DNA from: Pseudopedobacter sp035496935 | GTDB lineage: Bacteria; Bacteroidota; Bacteroidia; Sphingobacteriales; Sphingobacteriaceae | Length of the DNA stretch: 64,000 nt | Direction of reading: 5' to 3' | Assembly: GCA_035496935.1 (NCBI GenBank) | Contig: DATJED010000023.1 | Coordinates: forward strand, 248,001 to 312,000 | Shown here: positions 25,567 through 33,079 of the stretch, piece after piece | How the letters are laid out: each line of letters begins with the position of its first letter | How positions within the stretch are numbered: position 1 is the first letter of the stretch | The notes under the pieces: generated by a model | Database searches by the model: none | What the model saw: the letters and a program-made list of their open reading frames with translations, nothing else | Told to the model about the DNA's origin: nothing | Position numbers and translations under genes: made by a program

Positions 25567-28122
25567 CTATTTTTTCTTCGCCACAACTTTCTTCTTGGCC
25601 GGTGCTTTCTTAGCTTTTGTTTCAAATGCATCAGGAACTTGTTCGGTAATCAGTTTTTTAACATCATCCAAAGAAACTTGTTTTAAATCTTCTGGCGTAT
25701 ATTTTTCTCCAGTGGCTGGATTTTTGCCCAATTTCAACATCTGTTTTCCGAATCTGATGAAAGGTCCCCAACGACCGTTTTCAATGGCGATTTTTTCCTT
25801 TTCCCATTGCTGAATATAGCGGTTTGATTCTTTTTCGATCTTGGCAGATATCAATTCTTCAATTTCTGCTTTGGATAAATTATCGAAATTATAACGAACA
25901 GGAACGTTTATAAACAAATCCTTCCATTTTAAGAAAGGCCCAAACCGTCCTCTTCCTTTAGTAACCGGTTCTCCTTTATAACTGGCAACAGGCGCATCGG
26001 CTTCAATTTTTTCATTGATAATTTCCTCTGCCCGTTTTTGATCTACCTCTAAAGCGTTTTCGTTTTTAGGGATGGAGATATAAGTTTCTCCCCACTTAAC
26101 GTAAGGACCAAACCTGCCTACACCTACAGAAACTTCTTTTCCCTGATAATCATTCAGCGAAAAAGGGAGTTTAAATAGCTCCAAAGCATCATTTAAACTA
26201 ACAGATTCTATGGATTGCGATTTTAACAAGCTGGCGTAAATTGGTTTTTCTTCGTCGTCAGCCTCTCCAATTTGTACCATTGGACCAAATCTGCCAACCC
26301 GGGTATAAACGTTTTTTCCCGATTTTGGATCAACGCCTAATAAACGCTCACCACTTGCTCTGTCGGCGTTCTCTAAAGTATGCTCAACTTCTAAATGAAA
26401 AGGCTGATAAAAGTTTTTAAGCATGGTGGTCCACTCTTTGTAACCTTGCGCAATTTCGTCAAACTCTTTTTCCACGTTTGCGGTAAAGTGGAAATCCACA
26501 ATACCTTTAAAATGCTCCACTAAAAAATCGTTTACTACCGCACCAATATCAGTTGGAAAAAGCTTTCCTTTCTCGGCTCCGGTAATTTCAGACTTGGTCT
26601 GTTTTTTTATTTCGCCGTTTTTAAGCTGGATAACTTGATAGTTCCGCTGTTTTCCCTCGCGGTCTTCTTTTACTACATACCCGCGATTTTGCACCGTTGA
26701 AATAGTAGGAGCGTAGGTTGACGGACGACCGATTCCCAACTCTTCCAGCTTTTTAACTAAAGCAGCTTCGCTATATCTTGCAGGCGGGCGACTAAAACGT
26801 TCGGTAGCATTTAATTCTACCAAATTTAAAGCCTGTCCTTGGTTTAAAGGCGGAAGCAGTGTGTTTTCTGATTTATCATCCAAATGGGCATCAGATTCTT
26901 CGTCCTCACTTTCTAAATAAACCTTTAAAAAACCGTCGAATTTAATTACTTCGCCGTTTGCGGTAAGTTCTTCTTTTCTGGTGCTGATGCCAATTTTAGC
27001 GGTTGTTTTTTCGATAATAGCCTCGCTCATTTGCGATGCGATTGATCTTTTCCAAATCAGTTCATACAAGCGTTTTTCAGATGAATCTCCGTCTGTTAAG
27101 GTATGCCATTCAAAATGGGTCGGACGTATCGCTTCATGCGCTTCCTGTGCGCCAGCGGATTTAGTTTTAAACTTCCTTGGCTCTAAATATTTTTCACCAT
27201 AGGCAGATTTAATCTCCTGAGCTGCGCCCTGTATTGCCGTTTCGGATAAGTTTACCGAGTCGGTACGCATATAGGTTATTTTACCTGTTTCGTAAAGTTT
27301 TTGCGCAACCGTCATGGTTCTGGATACAGAAAAGCCTAACTTTCTACTTGCTTCTTGTTGCAAGGTAGAAGTGGTAAACGGTGCGGCCGGGTTTCTTTTT
27401 AACGGCTTAACATCTAAACTATTGACTTTAAAGTTTGCCTTGGCACAATCTTCTAAAAATTGTTGTGCATCAGCTTCTTTATCAAATTTTCCTGATAATT
27501 CGGCTTTAAAAAGTTCTTTCTTATCGGTAGAAAAAACGGCGACAACACGGTAAGCCGCGGTGCTTTCAAAAGCGTTAATTTCTCTTTCGCGGTCAACAAT
27601 TAATCTTACAGCGACAGATTGCACTCGTCCGGCAGATAAGGATGGTTTTACTTTTTTCCATAAAACCGGAGAAAGTTCAAAACCTACCAATCTATCTAAA
27701 ACCCGTCTGGCTTGTTGTGCGTTTACCAAATCGTAATTTATTTTTCTCGGATTTTCAATTGCTTTTAAAATAGCTGGTTTAGTTATCTCATGAAAAACAA
27801 TACGTTTGGTGTTTTCTTCTTTAAGTCCTAAAGACTCATATAAATGCCAAGAAATGGCCTCTCCCTCGCGGTCCTCATCGGATGCTAGCCATACCATCTC
27901 TGCAGATTTTGCTAACTTCTTTAATTCCGCAACTAAACTTTTCTTATCAGATGAAATCTCATAATGTTGTTTGAAACCATTATTTACTTCAATTGCGCTG
28001 TCATCTTTCTTTAAATCACGGATATGGCCGTAGCTTGATTTTACTAAAAAATCTTTGCCCAAATATCCTTCTATGGTTTTGGCTTTCGCCGGAGATTCTA
28101 CAATAAGTAAGTTTTTTGCCAT
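25567..28122 (-). CDS. topA: DNA topoisomerase I (type IA)
   Basis: 851 residues. The TOPRIM domain has IVESPAKAKTIEGYLG and DEDREGEAISWH; the active-site Tyr is in GKITYMRTDSVNLS (near residue 286); GIGRPSTYAPTI follows. In place of zinc fingers, the C-terminal third holds four repeats of the type GRFGPxVxxG (RVGRFGPMVQIG, GVGRFGPYVKWG, GRGRFGPFLKWK, NGRWGPFIRFGK). The last residues form a Lys/Ala-rich DNA-binding tail. It relaxes negative supercoils. A promoter match lies just upstream. Confidence 0.97.
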   Translation of the reverse strand: MAKNLLIVESPAKAKTIEGYLGKDFLVKSSYGHIRDLKKDDSAIEVNNGFKQHYEISSDKKSLVAELKKLAKSAEMVWLASDEDREGEAISWHLYESLGLKEENTKRIVFHEITKPAILKAIENPRKINYDLVNAQQARRVLDRLVGFELSPVLWKKVKPSLSAGRVQSVAVRLIVDREREINAFESTAAYRVVAVFSTDKKELFKAELSGKFDKEADAQQFLEDCAKANFKVNSLDVKPLKRNPAAPFTTSTLQQEASRKLGFSVSRTMTVAQKLYETGKITYMRTDSVNLSETAIQGAAQEIKSAYGEKYLEPRKFKTKSAGAQEAHEAIRPTHFEWHTLTDGDSSEKRLYELIWKRSIASQMSEAIIEKTTAKIGISTRKEELTANGEVIKFDGFLKVYLESEDEESDAHLDDKSENTLLPPLNQGQALNLVELNATERFSRPPARYSEAALVKKLEELGIGRPSTYAPTISTVQNRGYVVKEDREGKQRNYQVIQLKNGEIKKQTKSEITGAEKGKLFPTDIGAVVNDFLVEHFKGIVDFHFTANVEKEFDEIAQGYKEWTTMLKNFYQPFHLEVEHTLENADRASGERLLGVDPKSGKNVYTRVGRFGPMVQIGEADDEEKPIYASLLKSQSIESVSLNDALELFKLPFSLNDYQGKEVSVGVGRFGPYVKWGETYISIPKNENALEVDQKRAEEIINEKIEADAPVASYKGEPVTKGRGRFGPFLKWKDLFINVPVRYNFDNLSKAEIEELISAKIEKESNRYIQQWEKEKIAIENGRWGPFIRFGKQMLKLGKNPATGEKYTPEDLKQVSLDDVKKLITEQVPDAFETKAKKAPAKKKVVAKKK

Positions 28123-28142
28123 TTAGATTTTAGATTTTAACG

Positions 28143-28175
28143 CAAATAAAGGATAATAAATTTAGTAATCCCAAA
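28143..28175 (-). promoter_or_regulatory. probable promoter of topA
   Basis: On the minus strand, TTTG (28172-28175), a 21-base spacer, then TTTATTTG (28143-28150), one mismatch from TAnnTTTG. The element ends about 20 bases before the topA ATG. Confidence 0.45.
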
Positions 28176-28267
28176 TTTTACGCAATAACGTTTATTTAAA
28201 TAATTTGGTTTGGTTCAAAAAGGAAATCAAAAATTTAGTCCAGTTAACCATAAAATATTGATTCCGC

Positions 28268-28310
28268 CTTAAAACAAAACAAGCTTCTTATTTTTGTAAG
28301 AAGCTTGTTT
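28268..28310 (-). terminator. Rho-independent terminator of accD
   Basis: A perfect 14-bp stem (28277-28290 with 28297-28310) and 6-base loop, followed on the minus strand by a T-rich stretch. It starts 9 bases after the accD stop. Confidence 0.9.
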
Positions 28311-28318
28311 TTATAGCT

Positions 28319-29164
28319 TTAGTTATGCATCATTCTGATGAATGACGCCAACTTTGCCTTCATTTGTCGTCGGTCAACTATAAAGTCTAAAAAACCATGT
28401 TCTAAAACAAATTCAGAAGTCTGAAAACCTTTTGGTAAATCTTTTTTGATGGTTTCTTTAATTACCCTTGGGCCGGCAAAGCCAATTAAAGCGCCGGGTT
28501 CTGCAATATTAATGTCGCCAAGCATAGCGTAAGATGCTGTTACTCCGCCAGTTGTAGGGTCTGTTAATAAAGAAATATAAGGTATTTTCGCCTGACTTAA
28601 AAGGGCTAATTTTGCTGATGTTTTTGCCATCTGCATTAAAGAAAATGCAGCTTCCATCATTCTGGCACCGCCAGATTTTGAGATCATTAAAAATGGAATC
28701 CTGTTTTTTATGCAATAATCAATACTCCTTGCAATTTTTTCTCCTACTACAGAACCCATTGAGCCCCCAATAAAAGTAAAATCCATACAGGCAATTACTA
28801 AATCTTGGCCTTCAATTTGTCCGTGGGCAGCTCTTAATGCGTCTTTTAATCCTGTTTTTTTGTATGAATCTGCTAAACGTTCTGGGTAACTTTTAGAATC
28901 GGTAAAATCCAAGGGATCTCCAGACGTTAAATTAGCAAATAGTTCAACAAAGCTATTGTTATCAAAAAGTACCTCAAAATATTCTTTAGAGCCAACTCTT
29001 AAATGATAATCGCAATATTGGCAAACGTATTTATTTTCAACTTGTTCTGAGTAGTGTAATGCTTTTTTACAGTTTGGGCACTTGTTCCATACTCCATCAG
29101 GTGCTTCTTTTTTCTCTTCGGTAGAGGTGGAAATGCCTTTTGTATTTCTTTTAAACCAAGCCAT
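28319..29164 (-). CDS. accD: acetyl-CoA carboxylase carboxyltransferase subunit beta
   Basis: 281 residues. The N-terminal zinc ribbon has C29, C32, C48 and C51 (CPNC and CQYC). The crotonase-like carboxyltransferase domain shows GGSMGSVVGEKIARSID, SKSGGARMMEAAFSLMQMAKTS and LTDPTTGGVTASYAMLGDI. It works with AccA to transfer carboxyl from biotin to acetyl-CoA, making malonyl-CoA for fatty acid synthesis. It stands alone between topA and fbaA with its own strong terminator. Confidence 0.97.
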   Translation of the reverse strand: MAWFKRNTKGISTSTEEKKEAPDGVWNKCPNCKKALHYSEQVENKYVCQYCDYHLRVGSKEYFEVLFDNNSFVELFANLTSGDPLDFTDSKSYPERLADSYKKTGLKDALRAAHGQIEGQDLVIACMDFTFIGGSMGSVVGEKIARSIDYCIKNRIPFLMISKSGGARMMEAAFSLMQMAKTSAKLALLSQAKIPYISLLTDPTTGGVTASYAMLGDINIAEPGALIGFAGPRVIKETIKKDLPKGFQTSEFVLEHGFLDFIVDRRQMKAKLASFIRMMHN

Positions 29165-29326
29165 ATATTAAAATAGTGTGGCTACAAAGAAACGAAATTT
29201 TGCTGAAAATGTTTAGAATCTTATCTGTATCTATCGAGATTGTCGCTTTGCTGTTTATTTTAAGGCTTATTATCAACCACTTTAATATTTTTTTATAACT
29301 TCGAGCCTAAGAAACAATTAACAAAA

Positions 29327-30406
29327 ATGAGTTTAAAAGATTTTAAAGGAGTTATTACAGGAGACCAAGTTCAGGAGCTTTTTGAAGTAGCAAAAAAACA
29401 TCAATTTGCCTTGCCTGCTGTAAATATTATTGGAACTGATTCTTTGAATGCAGTTTTAGAAACAGCGAAAGCGGTTAATTCGCCGGTTATAGTGCAACTG
29501 TCTAATGGTGGTGCGCAATTTTATGCCGGTAAATCATTACAAAATGATAAATTACAAGCTTGTATTTTAGGTGCTATTTCGGCAGCACAACACGTACATT
29601 TAGTTGCTGAGCATTACGGAGTAGCGGTAATTTTACACACCGACCACTGCGCTAAAAAGCTTTTGCCTTGGTTAGACGGATTGTTGGATGCTAGCGAAAA
29701 GCATTTTGCGCAACATGGCATTCCTCTTTTCTCTTCTCACATGATAGATTTATCTGAAGAGCCAATTGAAGAAAATATTGAAATCTGTAAAAAGTACCTA
29801 CAGCGCATGAGCAAAATGGGTATGACTTTAGAGATTGAGCTCGGTGTAACAGGTGGTGAAGAAGATGGTGTAGATAATACCGATGTTGATTCATCAAAAC
29901 TATATACCCAGCCAGAAGAAGTGTCTTATGCTTATGAAGAATTAAGCAAAATTAGCGACAAATTTACAATTGCAGCGGCTTTTGGGAACGTACATGGAGT
30001 TTACAAACCAGGTAACGTAAAATTGCAACCGGTAATTTTAAATAACTCTCAAGCTTATGTAAAAGAGAAATTCAGTTTGTCTGCTGAAAAACCAATTAAT
30101 TTTGTTTTCCACGGTGGTTCTGGTTCTTCGCAAGAAGAAATTAGAGAAGCAATTTCTTACGGTGCGATTAAAATGAACATTGATACTGATATGCAGTGGG
30201 CTTTTTGGGAAGGTGTTTTAAATTACTACAAATCTAAGGAAGCTTATTTACAAGCACAGATTGGTAGCCCGGATGGCGACGATTCTCCGAACAAAAAATA
30301 CTACGATCCTCGTGTTTGGTTAAGAAAAGGCGAAGAACAGTTTGTTAAAAGGTTAACTGACGCTTTCGCGGATTTAAACTGTTTAGACGTAAATTCTAAA
30401 TTATAA
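29327..30406 (+). CDS. fbaA: class II fructose-bisphosphate aldolase
   Basis: 359 residues, class IIA length. The metal-binding block is VAVILHTDHCAKKLLPW. ELGVTGGEEDGVDN, FTIAAAFGNVHGVYKPGNVKL and FVFHGGSGSSQEEI carry the other zinc and phosphate ligands, and the conserved MNIDTDMQWAFW is present. It cleaves fructose 1,6-bisphosphate in glycolysis, with the reverse reaction in gluconeogenesis. Monocistronic, with a hairpin terminator about 45 bases downstream. Confidence 0.97.
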   Translation: MSLKDFKGVITGDQVQELFEVAKKHQFALPAVNIIGTDSLNAVLETAKAVNSPVIVQLSNGGAQFYAGKSLQNDKLQACILGAISAAQHVHLVAEHYGVAVILHTDHCAKKLLPWLDGLLDASEKHFAQHGIPLFSSHMIDLSEEPIEENIEICKKYLQRMSKMGMTLEIELGVTGGEEDGVDNTDVDSSKLYTQPEEVSYAYEELSKISDKFTIAAAFGNVHGVYKPGNVKLQPVILNNSQAYVKEKFSLSAEKPINFVFHGGSGSSQEEIREAISYGAIKMNIDTDMQWAFWEGVLNYYKSKEAYLQAQIGSPDGDDSPNKKYYDPRVWLRKGEEQFVKRLTDAFADLNCLDVNSKL

Positions 30407-30451
30407 TATTTGCATAATCCCAAATAAACGATAAAGTTTTTAGGGAACTTA

Positions 30452-30489
30452 AATAGCACTATGGATTATTCCATGGTGCTATTTTCTTT
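30452..30489 (+). terminator. Rho-independent terminator of fbaA
   Basis: A 14-bp stem with one wobble pair (30452-30465 with 30470-30483) and a 4-base TTAT loop, followed by TTCTTTT. Confidence 0.85.
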
Positions 30490-30534
30490 TATAAGTTTTG
30501 TTTTCTGAACATACAAATCGGTAGTCGAATTAAA

Positions 30535-31089
30535 CTAATCCAATTTTTTAATCACCCTTGCTGGATTGCCAACGGCCATTGAATTATCTGGGACATCTTT
30601 AGTTACTACTGAACCTGCACCTATAACACAGTTGTTGCCAATGGTTATACCGGGTAAAATAATTGTGCCGCCACCAATCCAAACATCGTTACCAATGGTA
30701 ATAGGTTTTCCGTATTCTAAGGTTTTTCGAAGTTCTTTATCAATAGGGTGGGTGGCGGTGTAAAGCTGTACGCCTGGCGCAAGCATTACATCATTGCCAA
30801 TAATTACTTTGGCAACATCAAGCACTACGCAGTTAACGTTAAAATAAACACGTTCGCCACAAGTGATGTTATATCCATAATCGCAGTGAAAAGGTGGCTC
30901 AATGTATAAGCTTTTTGTGCCGTTTGGGATAAGTTCCTTAATAACCTGCTTTGCGGTTTTAGTAACCAAATATTCGGTGACGTTTAATTGCCTTAACAGG
31001 CGTTTTGCAGTTCTACGGTCTTTTACCAGTTGCTCGTCGTTTGCGTTATATAGCTCGCCGGCTATCATTTTTTCTTTTTCTGTTTTCAT
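30535..31089 (-). CDS. maa: maltose O-acetyltransferase-type sugar acetyltransferase
   Basis: 184 residues. The N-terminal Mac domain (EKMIAGELYNANDEQLVKDR) is followed by a left-handed beta helix of hexapeptide repeats. It has the conserved PPFHCDYGYNITCGE, the active His in LYTATHPID and GNDVWIGGGTIILPGITIGNN. It transfers acetyl from acetyl-CoA to sugars. It is convergent with fbaA and lies just past the terminator of the mlaD operon, so it is transcribed separately. Confidence 0.93.
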   Translation of the reverse strand: MKTEKEKMIAGELYNANDEQLVKDRRTAKRLLRQLNVTEYLVTKTAKQVIKELIPNGTKSLYIEPPFHCDYGYNITCGERVYFNVNCVVLDVAKVIIGNDVMLAPGVQLYTATHPIDKELRKTLEYGKPITIGNDVWIGGGTIILPGITIGNNCVIGAGSVVTKDVPDNSMAVGNPARVIKKLD

Positions 31090-31111
31090 TATTTTGTTAG
31101 TAAAAAACGCT

Positions 31112-31146
31112 TAACAAAAAACGGAAAGAGTTAGCTCTTTCCGTTT
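31112..31146 (-). terminator. Rho-independent terminator of amidase-mlaD operon
   Basis: A perfect 12-bp stem (31119-31130 with 31135-31146) with TTAG loop, followed on the minus strand by TTTTGTTAAG. It begins 36 bases past the MlaD gene. Confidence 0.88.
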
Positions 31147-31182
31147 AAATATATTTATAAAAATTGTTAATACTTATCAGTA

Positions 31183-32127
31183 CTAATCTTTTCTTCCGCC
31201 AAAAACAGAGAAACTTACATAACGTTTGGGGTTTGCTTTTACATCAATCATTAAATTATCCAAATTTTTAGCGGAGTTGTTTAAATTATCGTAAAGCTTG
31301 CTGTCATTTAATAAAAGCGCAATAGAGCCTGTTCCGTTATTTATTTTATCAACCGTAGCCTGCAATTCTGTAACAGCTTTGTTTGCATTATCAATAGTAG
31401 TTTGTATCTGCGTTTTAGCTAACTGGTTGGAAAACGAATCCATGTTGGTCATGATTGAGGTAATCCGCTCGTTATTGTTTTTAAGGTTGTTTGAGATAGA
31501 TTCGGCATTAGCCATAATTACATCAATCCTTCTGGCTTGGATAGTGACCGATCCATCTACAGTTTTTGATGTTGATTCCAAGGTCTCTAAAGTTCGGGCA
31601 ATGCTGGCGAAACTTCTATTTACGTTTTTCTGAAAATCGGGATTAAGTATGGTATTAACAGAAGTAAGCAAAGAATCTAATTTAGCGATAATCACCTGCG
31701 CTTTCTTTTGTACGGGTTCTACTTTTTCTAAAAGGTTGGCCTGCACATTGGCATTTAAGGTATCTCCATCATTTGCGTACTTTAAGCTATTGCCTAAATC
31801 AAAAACCACGGCTTTGCTACCTAATAAATCGGTGCTTTCTAAACGGGCAACGGTATTTGTAGGAATTGCGTATTGCGGGTCAATTTTAAACTGCGCTAAA
31901 ATTTGCCCGTTTTCTTGCAAGGTAAGTGCAGATACACGCCCAACTTGGTAACCGTTTACTAAAACTGGTTTAGAGACTGCTAAACCATCTACCTTATCGT
32001 ATTTCGCGTAAAACTCGTTTTCGCTGGAAAAGATGTCGTTTCCTTTTAAAAAATTATAGCCTACTATAAATATAGCAATTGCGAGTGCGGCTAAAATACC
32101 TACTTTGGTTTCGTTAGAGATTTTCAA
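31183..32127 (-). CDS. mlaD: MlaD/MCE-family lipid transport protein
   Basis: 314 residues. One N-terminal membrane helix (VGILAALAIAIFIVGYNFLKG) precedes an MCE domain (about 38-115, with YDKVDGLAVSKPVLVNGYQVGRV). A long helical region (130-285) follows, rich in heptad-like Asn/Ile/Leu patterns. MCE proteins form hexameric periplasmic lipid channels between the inner and outer membranes. It follows an amidase by 34 bases, as is common in Bacteroidota. No MlaE or MlaF gene lies in this window. Confidence 0.9.
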   Translation of the reverse strand: MKISNETKVGILAALAIAIFIVGYNFLKGNDIFSSENEFYAKYDKVDGLAVSKPVLVNGYQVGRVSALTLQENGQILAQFKIDPQYAIPTNTVARLESTDLLGSKAVVFDLGNSLKYANDGDTLNANVQANLLEKVEPVQKKAQVIIAKLDSLLTSVNTILNPDFQKNVNRSFASIARTLETLESTSKTVDGSVTIQARRIDVIMANAESISNNLKNNNERITSIMTNMDSFSNQLAKTQIQTTIDNANKAVTELQATVDKINNGTGSIALLLNDSKLYDNLNNSAKNLDNLMIDVKANPKRYVSFSVFGGRKD

Positions 32128-32161
32128 ATGGAATTGATTTAGTTAAACCTTTAAATTAATT

Positions 32162-33022
32162 TTAATTTTCAACCAGTTTTTTATACCGGGTAATGGCGGT
32201 TAAAATGTTGTCTACGATTTCGGCCTGACCTTCCTCAGAATTGATGTATCTCTCTTCTGTTGGATTACTGATAAAACCTATCTCTGTTAAAATAGCAGGC
32301 ATCCCAGCTCTTTGTAAAACAGCCAAACCCTGCTCTTTAACGCCTCTGTCAACCCTGCCCGATTTCACGTACTCCTCTTGCACTAATGATGCCAGTTTTA
32401 TGCTCTGATCTCTAAAGGCATTTTTCATTAAAGAAAAAATAATGTAGCTCTCAGGGTCATTAGGGTCGAAACCATCGTAATTGCTTTTGTAATCTTTTTC
32501 TAAAAGGATAGAAGCATTTTCTCTGATTGCAACATCCTGTTCGGCCAAACGGTTATAACCCGCAACAAAGGTTTCTGTTCCTCTAGTATCCGGATTAGGG
32601 ATACTTCTGTAAACAGCCTTACCGTTTACAACAAAACGCCGTCTAACTAAAGGCATGGAGTTACAGTGGATAGATATGAACAAATCTGCTTTCTCTCTGT
32701 TAGCAATACCAATTCTGTCATAAAGCTTCACAAATACGTCTGTTTTTCTGGTATATACCACTCTAACGCCTGGTAGCTTATCTTCAATCGCTTTGCCCAA
32801 TTTTAATGCTACTTCTAATGCTACATTTTTTTCTTTAGAAATTGCACCATGAGTAGCGCCATCTTCACCACCATGTCCCGCATCAATTACAATGGTTTTA
32901 ACTTTTGAACCTGTGGATAAATATTTTATTTCATCATCGGATTTAAGGGAACTAAATAACAGAAAACTAAAAGTTGTTAGTATTAAACATTTAATAAACC
33001 TTCTTGATGTTGTAATTTTCAT
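32162..33022 (-). CDS. N-acetylmuramoyl-L-alanine amidase
   Basis: About 286 residues. An N-terminal signal/anchor (RRFIKCLILTTFSFLLFSS) is followed by the Amidase_3 zinc hydrolase domain: VIDAGHGGEDGATH (first His), the conserved Glu and DLFISIHCNSMP (second His), and AILTEIGFISNP with the catalytic Glu. It cleaves the stem peptide from glycan strands during cell separation or remodelling. The ATG at 33022 is chosen because the one at 33058 would add a basic tail and overlap the region upstream of lptD. Confidence 0.93.
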   Translation of the reverse strand: MKITTSRRFIKCLILTTFSFLLFSSLKSDDEIKYLSTGSKVKTIVIDAGHGGEDGATHGAISKEKNVALEVALKLGKAIEDKLPGVRVVYTRKTDVFVKLYDRIGIANREKADLFISIHCNSMPLVRRRFVVNGKAVYRSIPNPDTRGTETFVAGYNRLAEQDVAIRENASILLEKDYKSNYDGFDPNDPESYIIFSLMKNAFRDQSIKLASLVQEEYVKSGRVDRGVKEQGLAVLQRAGMPAILTEIGFISNPTEERYINSEEGQAEIVDNILTAITRYKKLVEN

Positions 33023-33079
33023 TAATTTTGGACGTTTTTTGATAACCTTTGCTTGCAAAAATATTATTCTTATTCGATT